Program-made: the position numbers and the translations under genes | In this document: positions 54,339-60,898 of the stretch, in pieces | How the letters are laid out: each line of letters opens with the position of its first letter | Numbering within the stretch: the first letter of the stretch is position 1 | Assembly: GCF_000620505.1 (NCBI RefSeq) | Contig: NZ_JIBC01000006.1 | Span: 62,001 to 126,000, forward strand | DNA length: 64,000 nt | Direction: 5' to 3' | DNA from: Sulfitobacter sp. 20_GPM-1509m | Lineage (GTDB): Bacteria > Pseudomonadota > Alphaproteobacteria > Rhodobacterales > Rhodobacteraceae | The notes under the pieces: model-generated | What the model saw: the letters and a program-made list of their open reading frames with translations, nothing else | Databases searched by the model: none | Told to the model about the DNA's origin: nothing

Positions 54339-54782
54339 TCAATAATCAATCTGGCCCAGCATCGCCGCGATTGCTGCGCGGGTGCTTGGGATAAAGCCGT
54401 AGTCGGGTCCGTTGCGTTCCGCCCACGCCCGCTTGTTCTGGTGGTAGGCTAGGGGGCCTTCTTGGTGGCAATCCCAATGGCAGAGCGGTATCGTGTCTCG
54501 CGCGCCTGACTTGCGCCCTGCGGCTGGTAGCTGCTCATATGCGTGTGGCTCGTCAGCGGGCGGCTTATCCTGACAGTGGTGGGCATCTACGCCCGTTGTC
54601 TTTCCGCAGATACAGCAGGGCAGTTGCTTGACGCAGGCCATGTATTCCAGATCGGCCTGACCCTCCGGCGATGCACGTTGCGCGGTCTTCTTGCGGGATA
54701 CGCGGCGCATACCCTTGCGGCGGGCTTTCGCGGGCTTGGGCTGCTTTTGGCCGAGAGGGCCTTTGGTGGCTATGCGGGTCAT
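54339..54782 (-). CDS. HNH/Ref-like phage nuclease (DUF968-type)
   Basis: A 147-residue protein. After a very basic N-terminus (KARRKGMRRVSRKKTAQRA) comes a zinc-binding nuclease module: CVKQLPCCICGKTTGVDAHH, then RDTIPLCHWDCHQEGPLAYH and ERNGPDYGF. The order Cys-x2-Cys...HisHis...Cys-His-x2-Cys-His is that of DUF968/RecA-dependent Ref-type nucleases related to HNH enzymes. It probably cuts DNA in phage recombination. The ATG at 54782 overlaps the stop of the upstream gene (ATGA). Confidence 0.75.
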   Translation of the reverse strand: MTRIATKGPLGQKQPKPAKARRKGMRRVSRKKTAQRASPEGQADLEYMACVKQLPCCICGKTTGVDAHHCQDKPPADEPHAYEQLPAAGRKSGARDTIPLCHWDCHQEGPLAYHQNKRAWAERNGPDYGFIPSTRAAIAAMLGQIDY

Positions 54783-54967
54783 GGCGACCAAACCGTTTCA
54801 ATGACGACTGAAATTACGTCGCGTTTCAAGCTGATCACCTCAACACCTGCTTGGTCGGTTTGCTCGAGCATCTTCGCCAGATGTCCAAAGGCCGCCATAA
54901 TCTCGGCGCGGTCCATTTCATCGCCAGTGTGCTTTATTTCGTATTCGTAGCGCGTTCTTCTGATCAC
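54779..54967 (-). CDS. Phage small protein, GTG start
   Basis: A 62-residue protein read from a GTG at 54967 that overlaps the stop of the NinB-like gene (GTGA). The sequence RRTRYEYEIKHTGDEMDRAE, then VEVISLKRDVISVVIETVW, suggests a small alpha/beta protein. There is an ATGA overlap at its other end. The double overlap is the main evidence. No family recognised. Confidence 0.6.
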   Translation of the reverse strand: MIRRTRYEYEIKHTGDEMDRAEIMAAFGHLAKMLEQTDQAGVEVISLKRDVISVVIETVWSP

Positions 54968-55407
54968 AGCTTGTCCTCCGGTATTGTAAGATGCACGCCC
55001 ATAGGCGCGTAGCGGGCAATGATGGCCTCCAGATACCGCGTCATTTGGCGGGTGCTCATCAGCCGCGTTATCGGCATTTCCAGCGGCTCGACCATGAATT
55101 GCAGCTTCTGCTCCATGGTGAATTGCGTCAGCATCAGCCGGTGCCATGCCTCGCGGAATGTCTCATCCTCGGTCACCATCATTTTGACGCCGATATGCAG
55201 CTTGCAGTCCGCCCTAACCTCATGGGGTTCCCTATCGCCAAGTTGTTCAGCGATTTCCTTGTACCATTTGAAGGCTAGGGCGTTCTGCTGGCCGGTTCGG
55301 TCTTTGCCTTGAACCCACGTTACCGTGATCGGCAACTTTTCGATGTTGCCAAGAATGGCGCAAACATCGGCTTGCTGCTCTGGTGTGCTGATAACGCGGG
55401 TTGTCAT
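54964..55407 (-). CDS. NinB-like phage recombination protein
   Basis: A 147-residue protein resembling NinB (Orf) of lambdoid phages: a strand followed by VTWVQGKDRTGQQNALAFKW, a central polar region, and a C-terminal MPITRLMSTRQMTRYLEAI with GVHLTIPEDKL. NinB helps RecA-type annealing by managing ssDNA together with SSB, which agrees with the SSB, Rad52-like and nuclease genes in the same operon. The match is by pattern only; a search would settle it. Confidence 0.6.
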   Translation of the reverse strand: MTTRVISTPEQQADVCAILGNIEKLPITVTWVQGKDRTGQQNALAFKWYKEIAEQLGDREPHEVRADCKLHIGVKMMVTEDETFREAWHRLMLTQFTMEQKLQFMVEPLEMPITRLMSTRQMTRYLEAIIARYAPMGVHLTIPEDKL

Positions 55408-55408
55408 G

Positions 55409-55519
55409 TCAGTTGTTCCAAATTGGGGACTTCCACCCCTCGTCAGGTCTTATTCGCTGCCTGTCTGGGCCTATGCCCTGTTTCACTCTGTGTATTTTTT
55501 GCTGAATTTGGTCGTCCAT
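55409..55519 (-). CDS. Phage mini-protein (36 aa)
   Basis: From ATG 55519, with AAGGGG six bases upstream, a 36-codon polar frame (MDDQIQQKIHRVKQGIGPDR, then a tail ending SPIWNN) runs to 1 base before the NinB-like start. The ribosome site and close packing favour expression, but the length is too small for more. The 119 bp between its start and the ssb stop hold nothing else. Confidence 0.4.
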   Translation of the reverse strand: MDDQIQQKIHRVKQGIGPDRQRIRPDEGWKSPIWNN

Positions 55520-55638
55520 ACGCGGCCCCTTACCTCGCGGTTCGACCATTGGTGTGTGCTGCCCCTGTGCTGAAATAGAGACCGCAACGGAGAACACGAT
55601 CCGCTGGGGCGGTGCCCTGATTATGACGTTGAACAGCA

Positions 55639-56118
55639 TCAGATCAGCTTGCAGGCGGCGAACAGAATTTCGTCGTCCAGGTCACGCGAAGGCTGTCCGC
55701 CCGCGCCGTACCCGCTGCCCTGCTGGTCGCTGTCGTAGCCGCCGCCTTCCTGCGACCCGCCGCCGCTTGGCCCGTCCAGCATCGTCAGCGTGCCGCCGAA
55801 GCCTTGCAGCACAACCTCGGTGCTGTATTTGTCCGCGCCGGTCTGGTCCTGCCATTTGCGCGTTTGAAGCTGGCCCTCAATGTAGACCTTGCTGCCCTTC
55901 TTGAGGTACTGCTCCGCAATGCGCACCAGACCATCATTGAAGATGGCAACAGAGTGGAACTCGGCTTTTTCCTTGCGTTCCCCTGTGTTTTTGTCTTTCC
56001 AAGTCTCGTTTGTGGCAATGCGAAGATTGCAGACTTTCCCGCCGTTGGCGAAGCTCCTGACCTCTGGATCGCGGCAAACGTTCCCAATCAAAATGACCTT
56101 ATTGACACTACCCGACAT
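55639..56118 (-). CDS. ssb: Phage single-stranded DNA-binding protein
   Basis: A 159-residue SSB with the OB fold at residues 1-110: [59 protein letters not shown]. The linker is Gly/Ser/Gln-rich. The acidic tail reads DLDDEILF, but instead of ending there (normal DDxIPF) it goes on with AACKLI; the tip is not terminal and the proline is replaced by leucine. That tip normally docks partner proteins, so binding may be altered. It overlaps the upstream HNH gene by 11 bases. Confidence 0.94.
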   Translation of the reverse strand: MSGSVNKVILIGNVCRDPEVRSFANGGKVCNLRIATNETWKDKNTGERKEKAEFHSVAIFNDGLVRIAEQYLKKGSKVYIEGQLQTRKWQDQTGADKYSTEVVLQGFGGTLTMLDGPSGGGSQEGGGYDSDQQGSGYGAGGQPSRDLDDEILFAACKLI

Positions 56119-56563
56119 ACGATGCTCCTAGTTTGATCTTGCTTACAGTTTCGTGGTTCACGTCCAGAATGCGGGCAATCTCCGCGTTGCTCTCGCCTCT
56201 CTTGAGGCGGCGAACAATCTCCTGAACCTTGGCTTCTTTAAGGTGTTTTCTGTGGCCCCCTGCGGTGCGGTTCTTAGCCATCGCGTCAGCCATGTTTGCT
56301 GACCGGGTGCCTAAGAAAAGATGCGCCGGGTTCACGCACCAGCGGTTGTCGCACCTGTGGCAAACATCGTGGCCGTCTGGTATTTCCCCGTTGAACAGGA
56401 GAAAGGCTTTACGGTGCGCGCCCATGTTGCGGCCCTTGTATGCAGCGTGACCGTATCCGTTGCCCTTGCTGGCACCTGTCCATGCCCAACATGCCTTGTC
56501 GTCTGAAAAGTCAGCGACCTTGCGCAGGAACCGCACAGCCTCTTTGTTGACTGATCCGGCCAT
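56108..56563 (-). CDS. HNH endonuclease (free-standing, homing type)
   Basis: A 151-residue nuclease: an HNH_3 module ([58 protein letters not shown]) followed by a C-terminal helix-turn-helix ([37 protein letters not shown]). This is the build of intron-less homing endonucleases that insert between phage genes. It sits between the annealing protein and ssb genes, overlapping both by a few bases, so it may be a homing insertion in the recombination cassette. Confidence 0.9.
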   Translation of the reverse strand: MAGSVNKEAVRFLRKVADFSDDKACWAWTGASKGNGYGHAAYKGRNMGAHRKAFLLFNGEIPDGHDVCHRCDNRWCVNPAHLFLGTRSANMADAMAKNRTAGGHRKHLKEAKVQEIVRRLKRGESNAEIARILDVNHETVSKIKLGASYVG

Positions 56564-57228
56564 TATGCGGCGTCCTTTTCTTCGTTAGGTTGGTTGGAAA
56601 TCTCGCCCATGCGGTTTGTGTAGGCGGTCGTCAGTTCGTTCTGCATTGGCTCCGGCAGCTTCGAGAATGTCTCGGTGAAGGTTGCGTGCTTCCAAAGCGC
56701 GTCCAGATCCTGCGGCGTCGCCTTGGCATTGATAGCCGCCTTCATCCGGTTGCGGTTATCCGCTGCATCGAATGGCGCAGCGACCTCGCGGGCCGACTTG
56801 TCCTTGTCGTACAACGCCAGACCGAAGGTGTTGCCAAAGCTTCGCAGCGCACGCTTAAGCGCGTCTGTCTCGGCCTCCTTCACGGCGCTTTCGATCACAT
56901 CGCCAGCGTTCTCAGGCTTGCCATTGCCGACGCCCACGGCCAGCCCCTCGCGGATCACGCCATCTACATTGACCCGCACCGCGCAGAGGTATGACGTGCG
57001 AAGTTGAGTATACGGGCCATCGCGGCCTTTTAGCTCCACCACGTCGTAGTGCGTGCGCTCCAGCCGCTCGACGGTGTAGGACCAGCCGTCATGCCCAAAG
57101 ATGCGGTTCGCCTCGCGGATCACATGCAGGCCGTCCACATATTCGCCATACTTGCCCTGCGGCGGCGGCTTGATCGCTTTCGGGTCCAGCGGGGCCTTGA
57201 GTTGTTCGGTGACCTGTTCCCAGTCCAT
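56563..57228 (-). CDS. Rad52/22-family single-strand annealing protein
   Basis: A 221-residue phage annealing protein of the Rad52/Rad22 group. Signatures are LKAPLDPKAIKPPPQGKYGEY, YVDGLHVIREANRIFGHDGW, then ESAVKEAETDALKRALRSFG followed by NTFGLALYDK, closely like eukaryotic Rad52 and phage Sak/ERF-like proteins. It pairs homologous single strands in recombination-dependent replication. ATG 57228 overlaps the upstream stop (TGATG); a GTG one codon earlier is also possible. Confidence 0.88.
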   Translation of the reverse strand: MDWEQVTEQLKAPLDPKAIKPPPQGKYGEYVDGLHVIREANRIFGHDGWSYTVERLERTHYDVVELKGRDGPYTQLRTSYLCAVRVNVDGVIREGLAVGVGNGKPENAGDVIESAVKEAETDALKRALRSFGNTFGLALYDKDKSAREVAAPFDAADNRNRMKAAINAKATPQDLDALWKHATFTETFSKLPEPMQNELTTAYTNRMGEISNQPNEEKDAA

Positions 57229-57425
57229 CACGATGCGCTCCTTTCAATTTTGCGGATCAGCCTGCCGTAGTGCAGCACCCGTCCACGGGCGGAATCTCTG
57301 TCAGGTCGGTATTGGGCGGTTTTGTAGCGGCGCACATTCTCAGCGCGGGCCTTGAGGAAGTCCTCCAGCAGCCATTGCACGTCCCGTGACAAGGTGCGGA
57401 ATTGCGCGGGGTCGGTGTGTCTCAT
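57228..57425 (-). CDS. Phage small basic protein
   Basis: A 65-residue, strongly basic protein that is predicted to be one or two helices (FRTLSRDVQWLLEDFLKARA, then RDSARGRVLHYGRLIRKIER). Basic character suggests nucleic-acid binding. It is coupled to the annealing-protein gene by TGATG. No family recognised. Confidence 0.55.
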   Translation of the reverse strand: MRHTDPAQFRTLSRDVQWLLEDFLKARAENVRRYKTAQYRPDRDSARGRVLHYGRLIRKIERSAS

Positions 57426-57426
57426 C

Positions 57427-57630
57427 TCAGCACCCCGCCGTTGGGCAGTCAGGATGAACCGCGAATGTCTCGGTCAGCCAGGGCGCCTGGTTCAGCGCGG
57501 TCATTGCGACGTTGACGGACAGGATCAGGCCCGACAGCACAGTGGCGGCTAAAAGCAGCGTGAGGGGCGTCAGGATCGGCTGGCGCTGGGGGCGGGGGGC
57601 GTGTGCCCATGGTCCGGTGTGGTGGGTCAT
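57427..57630 (-). CDS. Phage single-helix membrane protein
   Basis: A 67-residue protein with one hydrophobic helix (ILTPLTLLLAATVLSGLILS) after a His/Pro/Arg-rich N-terminus, and two cysteines at the C-terminus (HPDCPTAGC). ATGA overlap with the upstream 57-residue gene. Function unknown. Confidence 0.55.
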   Translation of the reverse strand: MTHHTGPWAHAPRPQRQPILTPLTLLLAATVLSGLILSVNVAMTALNQAPWLTETFAVHPDCPTAGC

Positions 57631-57800
57631 TTTGACTTGCCGATCTTCTCGACAGCGTCCGACAGGTCGTCAGATGCGTCTTCCATCATCTTGCCGTCGT
57701 CCAACATCGCAACAGTTGCCCCGGTGACGTACTTTGTCGCCGCAATGGGTGCCTGTATTGCGCCCTCAACGGTGTTTGTGATAAGCTTGAAAAGGCTCAT
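57627..57800 (-). CDS. Phage mini-protein (57 aa)
   Basis: A 57-residue frame (MSLFKLITNTVEGAIQAPIA, then an acidic stretch DDGKMMEDASDDLSDAVEKI). Both ends overlap neighbours by ATGA, which makes it convincing despite its size. Amphipathic N-terminal helix; similar short proteins in other phages often carry the same acidic tail. Function unknown. Confidence 0.6.
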   Translation of the reverse strand: MSLFKLITNTVEGAIQAPIAATKYVTGATVAMLDDGKMMEDASDDLSDAVEKIGKSK

Positions 57801-58027
57801 TTCAGTCCCTCCATATCGCCGTCCACGCTCCGAAAGCGGTCAGGCAGGTTGTCGGCTATAAGCTGGTCAGCGGCGCTTGCGATTGGGCCGGACAGGTCGT
57901 ACGGATCCACCCCGTTCCTGTGGTAGTGGCCAGCAGCGGCCTCGTTCAGCGATTGCTGGATGGCCTCGTCGGTGGTCAGCGGGCGCTTGGGGAATGCCCA
58001 TGCGATGATGCGGTGCCAGAGGGTCAT
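57797..58027 (-). CDS. Phage small protein
   Basis: A 76-residue soluble protein: WHRIIAWAFPKRPLTTDEAI, then QQSLNEAAAGHYHRNGVDPY and an acidic C-terminus. It shows no recognised domain. ATGA overlaps link it to both neighbours in the leftward operon. Confidence 0.58.
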   Translation of the reverse strand: MTLWHRIIAWAFPKRPLTTDEAIQQSLNEAAAGHYHRNGVDPYDLSGPIASAADQLIADNLPDRFRSVDGDMEGLK

Positions 58028-58389
58028 GCTGACCTCCCCTCACATGCAGGACACCAGTCGGTGTGCATCTGCTGTCGGACATAATCCCAGCTGCGCTTAG
58101 GCCGTGCGCCGCTGCATACGGGGCAGTGCTTGAGATGCGCCTCGCGGGCGGCTTCCTTCTCAGCAATGCGGGCGTTATCCACGTCGTACCGGATCAGTTC
58201 GACGCAGGTGGTGCAGACGCGACCGCCATACTCGGCCACGGCGTCGGCAATGTCGGACCCGCGCGGAACGTCGGCCATCTGGCTGCGGTTCAGATCGGTG
58301 CGCTTGCAGTATCCGCACACACAATGGCCATCGAGCGGCATCATGCGGCGCTGCAAGAGCGCGTGGCTGATAGCTGCGTGCGCTCCCAT
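58024..58389 (-). CDS. Phage zinc-ribbon-like protein
   Basis: A 121-residue protein with four CxxC-like pairs: DGHCVCGYCKRTD, GRVCTTCVELIR, HCPVCSGARPKR and WCPACEGRSA, spaced to bind one or two zinc ions in ribbon or knuckle form. Helical spacer in the middle. Probably binds nucleic acid or a protein partner. The ATG at 58389 overlaps the preceding TAA (TAATG); MMPLDG at residue 16 is a second possible start. Confidence 0.65.
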   Translation of the reverse strand: MGAHAAISHALLQRRMMPLDGHCVCGYCKRTDLNRSQMADVPRGSDIADAVAEYGGRVCTTCVELIRYDVDNARIAEKEAAREAHLKHCPVCSGARPKRSWDYVRQQMHTDWCPACEGRSA

Positions 58390-58604
58390 TATGCACCGCC
58401 GTTACGTGCGGCCAGCATGGCGTCGGCTGTTGCATATGCAGCCCGCGCCGCCTTCTCTGTGGCTGTTTCGTCGGGTGATGAATCCCATCTCCGGTCACCG
58501 AATGCGACCATTGCCTGCCCAGCGAAGTAGTCGCGCAGGGACATGCCCCAAACGACTTCCTCACCAACGACAATGGGAAATGCGGGTGTGTTTTTGCTAG
58601 CCAT
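58389..58604 (-). CDS. Phage small conserved protein
   Basis: A 71-residue protein with the frequent phage pattern FPIVVGEEVVWGMSLRDYFA, GQAM, and a C-terminal AYATADAMLAARNGG. The pattern is found in many temperate phages; the role is unknown. ATG 58604 is favoured by GGAG upstream; one other start (58613) is too near to it. Confidence 0.62.
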   Translation of the reverse strand: MASKNTPAFPIVVGEEVVWGMSLRDYFAGQAMVAFGDRRWDSSPDETATEKAARAAYATADAMLAARNGGA

Positions 58605-58605
58605 G

Positions 58606-58809
58606 TCACACATACTCCGGCGCAGGTGCTGGGGAGCCACCTTGAGGCGTCCAGCCATCGGGGATGTCATTCCAGCCTTCGGGCAGCTCGCGGTAGTCAG
58701 TCTCCGGAAGCGTGATGGTCCGGCGGGCAACGTCGCGGTGGTAGCGGTCAAGCGCACGTAGTCCTGCGGCCAAGCCTGCCTCGCTGATGATGCAGAGGGG
58801 ATCGGTCAT
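58606..58809 (-). CDS. Phage small protein
   Basis: A 67-residue protein: MTDPLCIISEAGLAAGLRAL, then DRYHRDVARRTITLPETDYR and a Pro/Gly-rich end (GWTPQGGSPAPAPEYV). No family recognised. It is linked by ATGA to the 54-residue gene upstream and by a 1-base gap to the next. Confidence 0.55.
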   Translation of the reverse strand: MTDPLCIISEAGLAAGLRALDRYHRDVARRTITLPETDYRELPEGWNDIPDGWTPQGGSPAPAPEYV

Positions 58810-58970
58810 TGGGATGCCCTCACCGCTTTGTTCGCCTTGTTCCGGGCTTGCTTGGCAACGCGGCGATACTTCGACATATCCCGGTTAATTCCGCACTTTT
58901 GCTCAAGAACAGATTTCCGGCGCGCAGGTGTCGGGGTGGGCTGAATGTTGTCGTACTGAAACCGGTTCAT
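58806..58970 (-). CDS. Phage mini-protein, very basic (54 aa)
   Basis: A 54-residue frame rich in Lys and Arg (RRKSVLEQKCGINRDMSKYR, then RVAKQARNKANKAVRASQ), likely a nucleic-acid-binding helix. It overlaps both neighbours by ATGA (58806-58809 and 58967-58970), which supports translation in spite of its length. Confidence 0.55.
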   Translation of the reverse strand: MNRFQYDNIQPTPTPARRKSVLEQKCGINRDMSKYRRVAKQARNKANKAVRASQ

Positions 58971-59209
58971 GCCGCCACCTCAACAGAAGGCGTATAGCCA
59001 TCCACCAGCACGTCGCTGGCCTGCCGGATGCCTGTGATACGGTAGCCTGTATCGCTGTCGTGCTGGATGCCCTCTGAGGGGGCCAGCTTGGCAACCCGGT
59101 GCGCGGCTTCGTTCAGCGTCTTAAGCGCATCATGGTATGACGCAGTGCTGAGAAAGGCGCGGACAGCGTCGGCGTCGATCTGGGGGGCGTGAGTGGTAGT
59201 CGGTGTCAT
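58967..59209 (-). CDS. First gene of leftward phage operon
   Basis: An 80-residue soluble protein (ADAVRAFLSTASYHDALKTL, NEAAHRVAKLAP, then GYRITGIRQASDVLVDGYTP). ATG 59209 has GGAGA six bases upstream. It is the first gene behind operators 59253-59297 and a promoter-like TTGCGC-N18-TAATAT, and so would be repressed in the lysogen. No family recognised. Confidence 0.6.
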   Translation of the reverse strand: MTPTTTHAPQIDADAVRAFLSTASYHDALKTLNEAAHRVAKLAPSEGIQHDSDTGYRITGIRQASDVLVDGYTPSVEVAA

Positions 59210-59249
59210 TTCTATCTCCATCCGAGTTGGTCGGTATGGGGATACAGAT

Positions 59250-59297
59250 ATATTAGACGATTGTCTAAGGCAAGCGCAAATTTAGAAAACTGTCTAA
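59250..59297 (-). promoter_or_regulatory. Leftward early promoter with two repressor operators
   Basis: Operator 1: TTAGAC-GATT-GTCTAA (59253-59268), perfect 6-4-6 palindrome. Operator 2: TTAGAA-AACT-GTCTAA (59282-59297), one mismatch. On the minus strand TTGCGC (59279-59274) and TAATAT (59255-59250), 18 bp apart, make a plausible promoter with operator 1 between them. Confidence 0.7.
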
Positions 59298-59380
59298 AAA
59301 GATTAAAACGCGACTCACCTCAAACGTGTGTTGCTAATTGTGACGAAACTGTGTCGAATGCACGTTAGGGGAGATTTGAT

Positions 59381-59536
59381 ATGGATTTTTATGACCTAAT
59401 GCGGGTGATTTCTCACCTACCTGATGGCGCAGCTTACGCCATGTCAAACGACATAAGGTTCAGTCTGCAAGGCCACGAGCTGATGCTAACAGAAACTTCC
59501 GCTGTTCTTCGCTCAGCTGGTAAAAAAGCTTCCTAA
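59381..59536 (+). CDS. Possible small phage protein antisense to repressor 3' end
   Basis: A 51-codon frame from ATG 59381 (MDFYDLMRVISHLPDGAAYA and on) with AGGGGAG seven bases upstream. Its last 77 bases overlap the end of the repressor gene on the other strand. The ribosome site is good, but no similarity is known and the overlap is unusual. It may be an expressed mini-protein or chance. Confidence 0.3.
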   Translation: MDFYDLMRVISHLPDGAAYAMSNDIRFSLQGHELMLTETSAVLRSAGKKAS

Positions 59537-59747
59537 GCTCTTCATACTCTCGATCATCGTCAACCTTGATGCCAAGGGCATTTGCCAGGCTGGTGGCGTT
59601 TTCGGAGCTTGTGGTAGCACCCTCGCGCTTTAGGAACTTGTCCAGCGCGTGATAGGGCACCTTAGACTTTCGCGACAGCTCAGCCTTGCTAAGGCCCTGC
59701 TGTGCCATTGCCTCAATTACTCGGTCTCTGAATGCGATTCCTGTCAT
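59460..59747 (-). CDS. CI-like phage repressor (XRE family, short)
   Basis: A 95-residue XRE protein: helix-turn-helix AMAQQGLSKAELSRKSKVPY, HALDKFLKREG, and a helical C-terminus (EEYEELRKLFYQLSEEQRKF). It lacks a peptidase S24 domain, so RecA-driven self-cleavage is not expected. It lies between the two operator clusters and is divergent from the Cro-like gene: the classic immunity layout. ATG 59747 has no ribosome site; a longer start at 59801 would place the operator half-site inside the coding part. Confidence 0.78.
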   Translation of the reverse strand: MTGIAFRDRVIEAMAQQGLSKAELSRKSKVPYHALDKFLKREGATTSSENATSLANALGIKVDDDREYEELRKLFYQLSEEQRKFLLASARGLAD

Positions 59748-59792
59748 GGCGAGATAATACGCCGGAGGAAAATAAGGCGCTACACGCCGATT

Positions 59793-59834
59793 GTCTAACA
59801 TTCTTAGATTGACCTCGCTTAGACAGTTGTCTAA
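59793..59834. promoter_or_regulatory. Operator cluster between repressor and Cro-like genes
   Basis: TTAGAC-AGTT-GTCTAA (59819-59834) is a perfect 6-4-6 palindrome, and TCTAA-CATTC-TTAGA (59794-59808) supplies facing half-sites. On the + strand TTGACC (59809-59814) and TAAAAG (59832-59837), 17 bp apart, would start transcription at or next to the ATG of the Cro-like gene. Confidence 0.68.
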
Positions 59835-59842
59835 AAGGAGGT

Positions 59843-60067
59843 ATGCAGCACAATGACATTATCAAGGCCATCAAGGCACATTCGGAAAAATTCCGACTGA
59901 AGCCAAGCACGGTAGGCCAGCTTTCTGTCCAGAACAGAAACATCTACCAGAACCTCTTGGACGGCAAGGATATCCAAGTCCGCACCGCCGAACGCATCAT
60001 GTTGTGGATAGACCAAGATGAAAAAGACCGCCTCGCCAAATCGGCGGAGCGGGAGGGTGTGGCATGA
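59843..60067 (+). CDS. Cro-like small HTH protein
   Basis: A 74-residue DNA-binding-type protein (AIKAHSEKFRLKPSTVGQLS, VQNRNIYQNLLDGKDIQVRT) followed by AERIMLWIDQDEKD. This HTH pattern is typical of short phage regulators divergent from a CI-like repressor. AAGGAGG lies only one base before the ATG, too near for normal use; the promoter suggests a leaderless or nearly leaderless message. ATGA overlap with the GIY-YIG gene. Confidence 0.72.
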   Translation: MQHNDIIKAIKAHSEKFRLKPSTVGQLSVQNRNIYQNLLDGKDIQVRTAERIMLWIDQDEKDRLAKSAEREGVA

Positions 60068-60519
60068 AAACCGCGCTCTATCGTCACTTCGATGCAGACG
60101 GCGTCCTCTTGTACGTCGGCATCAGCAACACCGTGTTCTCCAGATTGAACAGTCACATGAACCAAGCGTCATGGGCTGAGTACATCAGTCGGATTGAATT
60201 GCAGTGGTTCGATGATCGCGATGCGGCACTACGTGCTGAGGCTGATGCAATCACATCGGAACGGCCAGTCCACAACAAAATGATGGCCAGCACGGACAGC
60301 GGCGCAGCAATCACCGACCTAATAAACCTGTGGCCGACGAGACTTGATCTAGCAAGGGACGTCGGGGCCTCCAATGTCGCTGTGCACCGGTGGGCGGAAA
60401 GAAACCGCATCCCCGCTGAGTGGCTTCAAAGCGTGCTGGACGCGGCGCACAAGCGCGGGTTTTCACATATCACTGCGGCTTGGATCGTGTCGGCTCTCGC
60501 GAAGGAGCCAGCCCAATGA
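60064..60519 (+). CDS. GIY-YIG nuclease domain fused to Cro/YdaS-like HTH
   Basis: A 151-residue two-domain protein. Residues 1-75 are a GIY-YIG nuclease-like fold: LYRHFDADGVLLYVGISNTV, FSRLNSHMNQASWAEYISRI, then the Glu of ALRAEADAITSERPVHNK. Residues 80-150 (DLINLWPTRLDLARDVGASN, VAVHRWAERNRIPAEWLQSV) are a Cro/YdaS-like HTH with IPAEW hallmark. First-motif residues are LLYVG instead of GIYxYIG, so catalysis is plausible but not sure. Linked by ATGA to the Cro-like gene. Confidence 0.82.
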   Translation: MKTALYRHFDADGVLLYVGISNTVFSRLNSHMNQASWAEYISRIELQWFDDRDAALRAEADAITSERPVHNKMMASTDSGAAITDLINLWPTRLDLARDVGASNVAVHRWAERNRIPAEWLQSVLDAAHKRGFSHITAAWIVSALAKEPAQ

Positions 60520-60525
60520 CCCGCC

Positions 60526-60822
60526 TCAGTACGTCGTGCAAACAATCTGCCCATAGCTATTTCGGCACGTCGTCTGCTGAGCGGGCCGCGTCTGGTAGTC
60601 AGCTGGGTTGTTGTACGATGGCCGGAACACGGGCGGCGGGATCGAAGCGCGCCGCTGCAATTCGGCCTGTCGCGTACTCTCTGCAAACTCGCAGGCTTTC
60701 AGGTCACCCTGATGGCACGCTGCCAGTATCTGCTGCATTTCGGGGGACGGCTGCAATTGCTGTGACGGCACATCGCACGCCGACACCAGCAGCGCCGCCG
60801 CAATCATGGAAACTCTCAGCAT
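60526..60822 (-). CDS. Prophage lipoprotein
   Basis: A 98-residue lipoprotein on the strand opposite to its neighbours. MLRVSMIAAALLVSAC is a signal with lipobox VSAC; the mature part has more cysteines and is rich in Gln, Pro and Arg (CHQGDLKACEFAESTRQAEL, then PAQQTTCRNSYGQIVCTTY). AAAGGGA precedes ATG 60822. Because it is read on its own strand it may be a lysogenic conversion (moron) gene expressed in the lysogen. Confidence 0.7.
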   Translation of the reverse strand: MLRVSMIAAALLVSACDVPSQQLQPSPEMQQILAACHQGDLKACEFAESTRQAELQRRASIPPPVFRPSYNNPADYQTRPAQQTTCRNSYGQIVCTTY

Positions 60823-60898
60823 ATCACGAATCCCTTTTGGGTGATGCAACCACACGATGTGCTGACGGTGCAACCTCTTTCTCGGAAAGGGCTACCCA

